From: Thalassoglobus polymorphus
Lineage (GTDB): Bacteria > Planctomycetota > Planctomycetia > Planctomycetales > Planctomycetaceae
Length of the DNA: 64,000 nucleotides
Assembly: GCF_007744255.1 (NCBI RefSeq)
Contig: NZ_CP036267.1
Location: 5,716,001-5,780,000 of the forward strand
Direction: 5' to 3'
How positions within the stretch are numbered: position 1 is the first letter of the stretch; each line of letters begins with the position of its first letter. Shown piece by piece: positions 17,744-25,124 of this stretch. The notes below the pieces were generated by a model. It did not search any database and was not told where the DNA came from. It was given only the letters and a program-made list of their open reading frames with translations. A program made the position numbers and the translations under genes.

Positions 17744-20301
17744 TTGGTGCCCTCCCGTTCATCATCATTGTTCATTGGAGCCCCAAACTCGACGAATGGG
17801 AAATATCCCGGTTCCACACCATTTGTTCCGTGTTGTTTAATCGAAACATATGTCAACTTGGCTTCATCGATCCTTTTAAGTAGAGCATCTCTTTCTTGGA
17901 CGAAAACCTTAACGTTCATGTACCCTTTTTTCAGACTTTTTAACCTCTTTATAAGTTGTTGTGTTTTCATGTCTTCTTCATTTGAATCTTTCATAGAAAT
18001 TGTCGTCAACTTATTACTCAAAACTCTCATGTTGTGTTCAATTTTCTCTATTGACTCTACATTGCTCAGGTTGAGCACTTTCAAATTCATACTACTTTTA
18101 CTTGAACCATTAGCTTCTGAATTCAAGTTTGAGACCAACAACGCAGGTGCTTCATTCAATATTTTCTTCAATCTATCTATGTTTGAATTAAAAACTAACT
18201 TTGAATCAACCTCCCTTCTACTCGAAGTCTTCAGCAACACAAATGTCTCAAATTGAGATTTATCCACCTCATCGAAACTGACTCCCTTAGCATTTCTTAA
18301 ATCATCAGAAAACTTATGGATTTGATTTATAGTTATTGATTCCAAAGAGATTCGGGGCTCATCACCCTTCCTTATTTCCAGTTCTGAAACCCTGTCTTCG
18401 GATACCAGATCGAATTCTTTTCCTGAAATCGCAATTTTACATTTATCGATCTTCAATTTTGCTGAGTATTCTTTCTCAGTGAACAAAGCATTGAAACCCA
18501 ACGAGAAGAATCCTTGGTCACCAGTTGACTTATCATCTATTGATTGATTTACCAGCAAAACTGTCCACTTCTCATCTGTATCACCGTTGACAATCTCTAC
18601 GACAAACCTCTTGATAAAATCAATTGGTCTATTGCGTTCAGGTTTTTCCACATTAAGAGATATCCTTAGGTGGTTTTCGTTACTACTGGTTTGTGTCAAT
18701 CCACAAACTAGATATTGACTCCATCCTCCACCGTACTCATCCTTAACTTGGATTCTGGTTTTACCATATGGCTTATCGTTTTCTTTTTCTGGTGAAGAGT
18801 GAGAGTAATTGGAAACTAAATCATTTGGGACCCACAGTGAGAGAGATAAAGGTGCATCAGGCGGGAGCCGAAGTTTATCGTAGACGAGCTTGCCGTCACT
18901 TTTCGCGAGATCGTCTATCAACCAATTAAAAATCCCGGGTTTTGTATAAGTCGGCTCTTTTTCTTCGGCTTCTTGCTTGTCGGGCGACGGTCCTGCGGTG
19001 ACTGATTCACCTTCCTTTTTTTCTGCGACAGGAGCACCTTCAGCACTTTGTCCCATACTGCCTTCGGTGTCGTCAGCTCCAGCCTCCGCGCCTTCTCCAG
19101 CGGTGTCTGTCTCCTTATCTGCCTTTTTATTTGTTCCCGAATTTCTTGAATCATCTTCCCCAGTTTCTTTCTCAAGACCTTCCCCCTCTCCCTCGGGACC
19201 TGATTCTTCCTGACTTTCGTTCTTTGCAACCGTCTCTTTCTGCGGCACGTTTTCAGGGGGATTCAACAACAAGATGGCAATCACGGCGACCAGCAGAGTT
19301 AAAACTGCAAAGAACGCACCCCATAGACCGACGTTTGACTTTTGAGCCTTCCGTTTACGGTTCTGACGACGACGTGACGGCGGGATCGGTTTTGGCGGGG
19401 TTGATTTATCTTGAGCGATCTTTATGGATGGCGGGCCAGCTTCGGAGTTGTTCCCATCGGAGACTTTGTCCTCAGCGAGCGGGGCGACCGGTTTTGAGTC
19501 CAGAGGGAGTTCCCCTGTCCGGGCTGCCGTGACGTAAACGCCGCCCGTTGCGACTCCGGGATCTTGACTCAAATCAATCCGTAATGCATTGACATGCCGT
19601 CGAGATTCATTGGCCTCCGACGACCCTGCCAACACACAACGACACTGGCAAACTGCTCCTTTAGGCAGCTTGGTAAAGTAAGTGCTGAAGGTCACGTCCC
19701 AGCGTTTTTCGGTCGGGAGGAGTGCAATCGATTCTTCGATTAATGGCAACAGGTCCATGCCTGGTTCGAGAATGATGTAAACGAGTCTGTTCGGATCAGC
19801 AAGAAAGGCTTCGGCCAGAACGCCTCCCCAGCCTGCATCGCCCGTCATTTCTTTCCATTCCTGACAGACTTTCGGCTGAATCTCTTCAGAAGGGATGACT
19901 CTCTCATTTTGAACGACTCGCGGTACGCCGTCCCAGTCTGAACGCATCAAACCGGAACTTCCTAGAAACCACCCGGGACCAGCAGCGGGCCGGTCTTCCC
20001 GTTCGAGCACAACATGGTGGGCCAGCTTGTTTGTTCGTTGAGAATAATCCAATCCGTGATCAGAAATACGAGAGAGCACATGCCGACGTTGCCCCACGAG
20101 AGACAAAAGTATGTGTGAAGAGACGACAGGGTTTAACTTCGCTTGTGGATCCCCTGGCGGAAACACTGGTCGATATGCACTGAGACCTTCCAGGGCCGTC
20201 GCGACCGGAGCTGGCATCCCGGAAGAACTGAGAACCGTACAGAACCCACGGCTTCCAGGCTTCAAACCTTTGGGGGCAGATGTGTAGAGCAACTCTTGCA
20301 T
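17740..20301 (-). CDS. GAP1-N2 domain membrane protein (GTPase-associated protein 1)
   Basis: The product has 853 residues. The N-terminal 255 residues match the GAP1-N2 domain: QELLYTSAPKGLKPGSRGFC, then GLSAYRP, HVLSRISDHGLDYS and RTNKLAHHVVL, followed by AGPGWFL. In known systems this domain is paired with a GTPase. A basic patch (SRRRQNRKRKAQK) precedes one membrane helix at about 324-347, then comes an acidic Glu/Gly/Ser linker at 350-450 and an outer-face domain at 455-853 that I do not recognise. The DNA for that last part is strikingly AT-rich compared with the N-terminal part, suggesting a replaced or fast-evolving module. It overlaps the GTPase gene by 1 bp and the helical gene by 4 bp. 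Confidence 0.82.
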   Translation of the reverse strand: MQELLYTSAPKGLKPGSRGFCTVLSSSGMPAPVATALEGLSAYRPVFPPGDPQAKLNPVVSSHILLSLVGQRRHVLSRISDHGLDYSQRTNKLAHHVVLEREDRPAAGPGWFLGSSGLMRSDWDGVPRVVQNERVIPSEEIQPKVCQEWKEMTGDAGWGGVLAEAFLADPNRLVYIILEPGMDLLPLIEESIALLPTEKRWDVTFSTYFTKLPKGAVCQCRCVLAGSSEANESRRHVNALRIDLSQDPGVATGGVYVTAARTGELPLDSKPVAPLAEDKVSDGNNSEAGPPSIKIAQDKSTPPKPIPPSRRRQNRKRKAQKSNVGLWGAFFAVLTLLVAVIAILLLNPPENVPQKETVAKNESQEESGPEGEGEGLEKETGEDDSRNSGTNKKADKETDTAGEGAEAGADDTEGSMGQSAEGAPVAEKKEGESVTAGPSPDKQEAEEKEPTYTKPGIFNWLIDDLAKSDGKLVYDKLRLPPDAPLSLSLWVPNDLVSNYSHSSPEKENDKPYGKTRIQVKDEYGGGWSQYLVCGLTQTSSNENHLRISLNVEKPERNRPIDFIKRFVVEIVNGDTDEKWTVLLVNQSIDDKSTGDQGFFSLGFNALFTEKEYSAKLKIDKCKIAISGKEFDLVSEDRVSELEIRKGDEPRISLESITINQIHKFSDDLRNAKGVSFDEVDKSQFETFVLLKTSSRREVDSKLVFNSNIDRLKKILNEAPALLVSNLNSEANGSSKSSMNLKVLNLSNVESIEKIEHNMRVLSNKLTTISMKDSNEEDMKTQQLIKRLKSLKKGYMNVKVFVQERDALLKRIDEAKLTYVSIKQHGTNGVEPGYFPFVEFGAPMNNDDEREGTK

Positions 20302-21626
20302 CAGCTTGCTCCTTCTTTAGCTTTGATCCCCGGAATCAATCCGGGAATACAGCGATGAAGCGAATATAAATACGGGACAGTCACCCAGAATGGATTTGCC
20401 TCGGAAGGACGCATCGCAAGCATTCCGTTCTCACGATCTTTCCGGGCGCACCAACCGACCGCACTCACAGGCATGTAAATGACTTCATCGGAAAAGTTCT
20501 CAGCTGCAGCGACAATGTCCGGACAGCTATTCATCAAGATTTTCCGAGTGAATTTTGAATACCGCTGGATTCGCGGAGTATCCAAAGCATGAACTTTCTT
20601 TCCGGACTTGCCTTGAACAACCTTAAAAGGCTCTGAGTTATCATCTTCGCCAACGAGTGGTGCTAAGAGATGAGACCAAGCATCATATTTCGTCAGCACC
20701 ACAATCAACGGTCGACGATGCTTTTCCGTTTGTCTGAGCTTGGCATACCGACGGATCCGTGAAGCAGCCTCCTGAAGAATTGGTTCTTGACGACTCAATT
20801 TTTCTGAGTAGGCGATCTCGCCTTCATCATTAGAAAGGCTGTCCATGGACTTTCGAAACCGACCATCCTGAGTCGGATCGAAGACGTACATCAATGTTCT
20901 TGAGTGAGCCATATGCCGGGTAAGTGGACTTCCGACTTTATCCTTGCCCGGCTGAAAGGATTCCCCTGCATTGTCATACAGGCAAACGACTCTCCCGATC
21001 TTGTCCACTTGTGCCTCATGGAGGTGCCCTTTCTCTGGCTGCATTGCAAACAGAAAGGGTCTGGGATAACTCACAACCTGGTTTCCGTAAGAGACAGAGT
21101 CGTACAGATCCCCTTGCTCTTCGGTTTTTCTAATGAGGCTTGCGAGTGGCAGAATCTCATTTGCCTTGGGGTTGAGAAACAGCGACTCTTCGTACTCGTT
21201 TAAGAGTTGATTCATCCCCGGATCAGCATCGTTAAACGAACAACCGAACTTTGAAGAAAGTGTTTGCCTCAGTTGCCATGTCATTGATGCCAGGAAATAA
21301 GATTTCCCACTCGCGGGCGCCCCAAAAATCGACATAAAGAACGGTTCAAGCTCAATCATCGGGCGTGGTATCGTCAGATGACAATGAGGGCAGGCAAGCA
21401 CATGGCACGGAAAACCACGTGCATCAATGGCATCACCGCCAACTGTAAATCTCGTCGGCAAAAAGCGTTGCATTTCCTCATCGCCGAGCATTGGGTCCCC
21501 GAGCAGGTCCGCATGTTCTGCCACCCAAAGTATTTTCTCTGGCGGAAACACTTCCCAGCAGTGTGGACACGTAATACGACTCAGCGAACGATTTACCTTG
21601 GGAACCGCAGCAGAATTCACTGTCAT
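20301..21626 (-). CDS. Zinc-ribbon GTPase of the double-GTPase (DO-GTPase2-like) type
   Basis: I chose the ATG at 21626, giving 441 residues, because AAAAGG lies 6 nt upstream. A GTG at 21668, overlapping the previous stop, would add 14. A zinc ribbon is formed by Cys20/Cys23 and Cys74/Cys79/Cys82 (CPHC and ACPHC). The P-loop is GAPASGKS at 102-109, the G3-like motif is YDNAGES around 217-222, and the G4 motif is TKYD at 312-315. This motif set fits the GTPases found with GAP1 proteins in predicted NTP-dependent conflict systems. There is no membrane helix, so it is cytosolic and probably docks on the GAP1-N2 domain encoded next. It is likely the regulated switch of the operon. Confidence 0.83.
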   Translation of the reverse strand: MTVNSAAVPKVNRSLSRITCPHCWEVFPPEKILWVAEHADLLGDPMLGDEEMQRFLPTRFTVGGDAIDARGFPCHVLACPHCHLTIPRPMIELEPFFMSIFGAPASGKSYFLASMTWQLRQTLSSKFGCSFNDADPGMNQLLNEYEESLFLNPKANEILPLASLIRKTEEQGDLYDSVSYGNQVVSYPRPFLFAMQPEKGHLHEAQVDKIGRVVCLYDNAGESFQPGKDKVGSPLTRHMAHSRTLMYVFDPTQDGRFRKSMDSLSNDEGEIAYSEKLSRQEPILQEAASRIRRYAKLRQTEKHRRPLIVVLTKYDAWSHLLAPLVGEDDNSEPFKVVQGKSGKKVHALDTPRIQRYSKFTRKILMNSCPDIVAAAENFSDEVIYMPVSAVGWCARKDRENGMLAMRPSEANPFWVTVPYLYSLHRCIPGLIPGIKAKEGAS

Positions 21627-21632
21627 AAATGT

Positions 21633-21639
21633 ACCTTTT
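21633..21639 (-). promoter_or_regulatory. Ribosome binding site that sets the GTPase start
   Basis: On the minus strand AAAAGGT precedes the ATG at 21626 by 6 nt. This is the best Shine-Dalgarno match near either candidate start and favours the shorter form over the GTG at 21668. Confidence 0.65.
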
Positions 21640-21664
21640 GTAAGAAACGGGAAACTTGTCAGAC

Positions 21665-22183
21665 TCACTTCAGCAACAGTGGGCGATCTTGATCTGACGA
21701 AATTCCCTTGTTGTTTACCTTGAGTTTTGAAACAACAGCCTTCAGGTGCCTAAAGACTTCTCCCTTCATGTTTTCTGCTTCTGGATCATCAACATCTTTG
21801 ATGAGGCTCCAGGATCTTCTCGCATCTTCAAAAGCTTCGGCTGTCTGGCCTGCTGCAAATTTTGATTGCGATGCTTTAAAGAGTCGTCGCGAGTTTTCGA
21901 TTGCAGAAAGATCGCTTTGACGGTTGTCGTCCAAGTCTTTTTGTGGAGGAGTTTGGGTTGGGCCCGGAGGAGTGAAATTTTCCCTGGTTGGATTCGGAGG
22001 CTTGGCGTCGTTTGTTGTGGCAGGGGACGGAGGGGGCTCTTGAGGGGGCTCCTCCGCCTGTGATGATACTTCTTCAACTTCAGGCTGTTGCGAAGAGGAT
22101 GGAGGCGCCTGAGGACAGCCCGATGTCAGAATCGCCAGCAAGAGTATCTGGCGCATGCCCTTCCAGCAACCTAATTGTTTCAT
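21665..22183 (-). CDS. Small proline-rich lipoprotein, first gene of the GTPase operon
   Basis: The product has 172 residues. A basic start and hydrophobic stretch (MRQILLLAILTSGC) end in the lipobox LTSGC, with Cys24 as the lipidated residue. ATG 22156 (residue 10) is an alternative start. After it comes a Pro/Ser/Gln/Glu-rich linker to about residue 90, then a helical region (SRRLFKASQSKFAAGQTAEA) that resembles a single TPR-like hairpin pair. It is likely anchored in a membrane and faces the periplasm. Its position first in the operon, directly behind a good promoter, and its stop 38 nt before the GTPase start tie it to the system. No family recognised. Confidence 0.75.
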   Translation of the reverse strand: MKQLGCWKGMRQILLLAILTSGCPQAPPSSSQQPEVEEVSSQAEEPPQEPPPSPATTNDAKPPNPTRENFTPPGPTQTPPQKDLDDNRQSDLSAIENSRRLFKASQSKFAAGQTAEAFEDARRSWSLIKDVDDPEAENMKGEVFRHLKAVVSKLKVNNKGISSDQDRPLLLK

Positions 22184-22218
22184 GGCCCGTGACCTTATTA
22201 GAATGTGATATACACATG

Positions 22219-22247
22219 ATCATAATAGCAGATTAAACTGTTGACAA
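22219..22247 (-). promoter_or_regulatory. Sigma70-type promoter of the GTPase/TolQ operon
   Basis: Read on the minus strand, TTGTCA (22247-22242) and TATGAT (22224-22219) are separated by exactly 17 bp. Each hexamer matches the consensus at five of six positions. Transcription would start near 22212, giving a leader of about 29 nt before the lipoprotein ATG. This is the best promoter seen in the window. Confidence 0.75.
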
Positions 22248-22889
22248 CCTGTAACAAATAAATGTTCGATCTGCTTCGCGTTCATCACCCGGGGCTGCAC
22301 TTACCACGCACACGTGAGGGTAACCACGCAAAATTCGATTCTCAATTTTTGACACCTGCATATCACTGACACTAAACCCGAAACGCAAATCGCCTCAAAA
22401 TAATAGAACCGGCCCGCGAATCAGTTTTCGCGAAAAGAATGCAAACACCAGTCGGAAAACGTAAAGCTTTGCCGTCGCCTGCTGTGCGGCAAGATGAGCC
22501 CTCACCGGTCTCGATGCGGGGCAAATCACAAATTTCAGTCAGTGAGCCTGATTCCTCAGGTCAGATTACGTGAACCATTCTTGAGGGAGAACAATGTAGT
22601 ACCAGCCCGAAAACCTCTGGAATAGCCACTTTTCTTAACGTTTGAGAGAGCAAGTATTAGTTTCAGGATCAGTTCTAAACTGAGTGGGAAACCTCGAAGC
22701 GACACTCCTCCTGCCCTGACTGAACTCCGACGCTCACTGATGCAGGCAGTTGTGGAAATGCGATAAGATGAGTGACACTCGATAATGCAATGAAGAACAA
22801 GCGTGTGATCGTTCCTGCACAGAACTACATCAAGAAATTCTGGGGAAATATTCGAAGTGAAGCTCCAGAGAAAACAAAGATGCCGTGAG
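22248..22889. other. Divergent intergenic region with one repeat
   Basis: This region separates the GTPase operon from the patatin gene. Apart from the family-1 repeat at 22597-22677 and a small inverted repeat near 22428 (CGCGA...TCGCG), no gene or clear regulator site is seen. Confidence 0.4.
22597..22677 (+). repeat. Family-1 palindromic repeat, copy C
   Basis: It starts TAGTACCAGCCCG and ends GGATCAGTTCTA, with the central hairpin TTAACGTTTGAG. It carries several substitutions against copies A and B and lies in a divergent intergenic region rather than at a stop codon. Confidence 0.85.
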
Positions 22890-23717
22890 ATGAAGATTGG
22901 ATTGGCTTTAGGAGGTGGAGGGGCTCGTGGACTTGCCCATCTGGCGATCCTTCAAGTTTTTGATGAATTCGGAATCCGACCTCATCGGATTGCTGGAACA
23001 AGTATCGGTGCAATCGTAGGCGCGGCGTACGCGAGCGGAACGACTGCTTCCGAATTGCAAGATGCTGCCCATCAGCTGATCCTTTCTGAAGATATCCCCG
23101 TCTCATCATGGTTCAGCCATGACGGCCCCGCGAGGCATTGGCTGCAACTTTTGAGCCCAAGCTGGGGCCTGCAAGGTCTTATGGATGCTGAACGATTTCT
23201 GGCAGAATATCAGCACCTATATCAAATCGACACATTTGACGACCTGAAAATCCCCATGCAGATCGTCGCTGCAGACTATTGGACAAGACAGCAAATTGTC
23301 ATTGACTCTGGGGATGTGATGACTGCCGTCCGGGCAAGCATGGCAGTGCCGGGGCTCTTTGCTCCTGTGCAGCATGAAAACTACTTGCTGGTCGATGGAG
23401 GGGCAGTCAATCCGGTTCCGTTTGACCTCTTATTCAATGATTGCGACTTTACGATTGCCGTTGACATCATGGGCCATCGAGATCTCGATCATTCGGAACC
23501 GCCAAACCTGATCGAATGTATTCTGGGAACATTTCAGATCATGCAGAAGTCAATCCTTGAACAAAAACTCCTGGCACGACGACCAGATGTTTACCTCTCG
23601 CCAGAGATCTACGCGGTGCGCGTCATGGAGTTCAATAAGATTTCGCAAATCACAGAGCAAACCCAGGCAGCTTGTGAACAACTCAGAGAAGTTTTGAGAT
23701 CTCACCTTGAAACTTGA
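22890..23717 (+). CDS. Patatin-like phospholipase (RssA-like)
   Basis: The ATG at 22890 gives a 275-residue protein starting MKIGLALGGGGARGLAHLAI, as in bacterial patatins of the RssA type. The oxyanion motif GGGGAR, the nucleophile elbow GTSIG and the DGG of the catalytic dyad (LLVDGGAVNPVP) are all present. A GTG at 22857 is a less likely longer start. No signal peptide is seen, so it is cytosolic or membrane-associated. It probably hydrolyses lipid acyl esters; the substrate is unknown. Its last codons and TGA fall inside a degraded family-1 repeat (CTTGAAACTTGA), so the C-terminus may have been altered by the insertion. Confidence 0.9.
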   Translation: MKIGLALGGGGARGLAHLAILQVFDEFGIRPHRIAGTSIGAIVGAAYASGTTASELQDAAHQLILSEDIPVSSWFSHDGPARHWLQLLSPSWGLQGLMDAERFLAEYQHLYQIDTFDDLKIPMQIVAADYWTRQQIVIDSGDVMTAVRASMAVPGLFAPVQHENYLLVDGGAVNPVPFDLLFNDCDFTIAVDIMGHRDLDHSEPPNLIECILGTFQIMQKSILEQKLLARRPDVYLSPEIYAVRVMEFNKISQITEQTQAACEQLREVLRSHLET

Positions 23718-23774
23718 AACCACTTTCTCAAACGCTGAGAAAAGCAGCTTTCCCAGAGGTTTCCGGACTGGTTA
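23706..23774 (-). repeat. Family-1 palindromic repeat, degraded copy D
   Basis: In reverse orientation it reads TTGAAACTTGAAA...CTCAAACGCTGAG...CCAGAGGTTTCCGGACTGGTTAG. The left end is eroded. It carries the stop codon of the patatin gene on one side, and its other end coincides with the stop of the convergent small reading frame. Confidence 0.75.
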
Positions 23775-24158
23775 GAGAGCATCTCCAATGCTTCTCTTCT
23801 CCGCGAAGTACGTTTCCACAACGTCGATACACTGACGCCACGAGATAGAATCTCGTACAAGCAACCGATGAAACAGCATGACCTCATGCCCTATTGAACT
23901 GGTCAACACTTCCCGGCGGCGATCCGAATCTTCAGCCCGCTCTTCCGGGAAGGGCCATGTTCTGGCAACCAGAACGTGACCGACAGAATAACACTCAAAC
24001 GCAATGAAAACGACTTTACCGTAAAGGAGTTCATCGCGATTACAAAGCGACTGCTGCCGTGAGTGTTTACACTTCATTAGACTGATCCGGGGGAATGATT
24101 CTTGATACCTGATCACTTGCATCGTAACTTTCACTAATGCGTGATTCATGGGAACCAT
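23772..24158 (-). CDS. Hypothetical small protein (uncertain gene)
   Basis: This is an open frame of 128 codons in an otherwise empty 700-bp stretch. The second half (YGKVVFIAFECYSVGHVLVA...) looks protein-like, and codon use is plausible. No family is recognised and no Shine-Dalgarno sequence was found; internal ATG codons at 24149, 24122 and 24077 are alternative starts. It ends with TAA exactly where the family-1 repeat begins on this strand, the same stop-codon contact seen at real genes nearby. That is weak support for it being coding. It converges with the patatin gene. It could be a chance frame. Confidence 0.38.
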   Translation of the reverse strand: MVPMNHALVKVTMQVIRYQESFPRISLMKCKHSRQQSLCNRDELLYGKVVFIAFECYSVGHVLVARTWPFPEERAEDSDRRREVLTSSIGHEVMLFHRLLVRDSISWRQCIDVVETYFAEKRSIGDAL

Positions 24159-24434
24159 GCTCTAGCAAACCACGCTCTAACAAAGTGTTCCATCGGCTTG
24201 CACGGCCATTCCTCATTGCTATGACTTACAACATTATGGCTTATAACGAAAACACCAGCATGGTCACTCAGTATCACGCAGACTGCGATTGCATCTGCTG
24301 TTAAATGTTAAAGTTGACTGGCCATTGTCTTGGAAACTCGTGTTTTAGATCCATCATCAATAAATCAGAGCACTTGTTACAGGCCGTGCGCTCAGTCTGT
24401 GTTTTGATCATCGTGATTCCTGAAGGGATATTTA

Positions 24435-24815
24435 ATGCATCGTTTCAATTTCACTGCGCTCGCTTTGCTGACAACCTTGATTGTTTCTACAACGTTCGTT
24501 GCGGGAATTTCGGCACAGGAGAGTGCCTCAAAAGCAAAGGCTGCCAGTAAAAATCGGCTCCCTTTTTATTTCGGAAAGCTTGGTGTCACCAACTCTCAAC
24601 GGCAGCAGTTGTACAGCATTCAGGACAGCTATGAGAGCAAGCTCGAAGCACTCCGGAAAGAGATGAAAGACCTTCTGAAAAAACGAGATGCAGAAATGCA
24701 GCAACTCCTCACCCCTGGGCAGAAATTACGCCTTCAGGAGTTAAAAACACAAACGGTGAAGGATGCAAATAAAGGAGAACAACCAGCTCCTCAGGAAGAG
24801 GTGAAAGAAGAATAG
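24435..24815 (+). CDS. Small periplasmic LTxxQ/Spy-like protein
   Basis: This is a 126-residue protein with a signal peptide (LALLTTLIVSTTFVAGISAQ, cleaved after about residue 27). The mature part is helical and charged: YFGKLGVTNSQRQQLYSIQD then LLKKRDAEMQQLLTPGQKLR. The VTNSQRQQ and LTPGQ pieces resemble the paired LTxxQ motifs of Spy/CpxP-type envelope proteins, though the match is loose. AAGGGA about 8 nt upstream supports the ATG. Planctomycetes have many such small proteins. It is a single gene, 184 bp upstream of the next reading frame's longest form. Confidence 0.72.
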   Translation: MHRFNFTALALLTTLIVSTTFVAGISAQESASKAKAASKNRLPFYFGKLGVTNSQRQQLYSIQDSYESKLEALRKEMKDLLKKRDAEMQQLLTPGQKLRLQELKTQTVKDANKGEQPAPQEEVKEE

Positions 24816-25124
24816 ATGTTCTGACGCGGAGTCAGTGTCAGCGACAACCTGAGAGGAAGGGCGTGCGATTTTCGGCATGATCGTGAGCCCGACTCTCCCA
24901 ATAAAGGTTTGACTCGCAAAGCATTCGTTAAGCAAAAACAGGTTGTGGGATCACATCGGTCGTCGTATAATCAACGATTGATATTGCAATAGAATTCATT
25001 GCGTGTTCGCCCTGCCGAAATGTTGTCGACGTTTCGCTTTCACTCACTCCCCAACTCCTGTGGTTGTACGAGGTCAATTCGATTCGCATCGAGTTCCTCA
25101 TCGTGCAGCCTGAAACTTTTTGTC

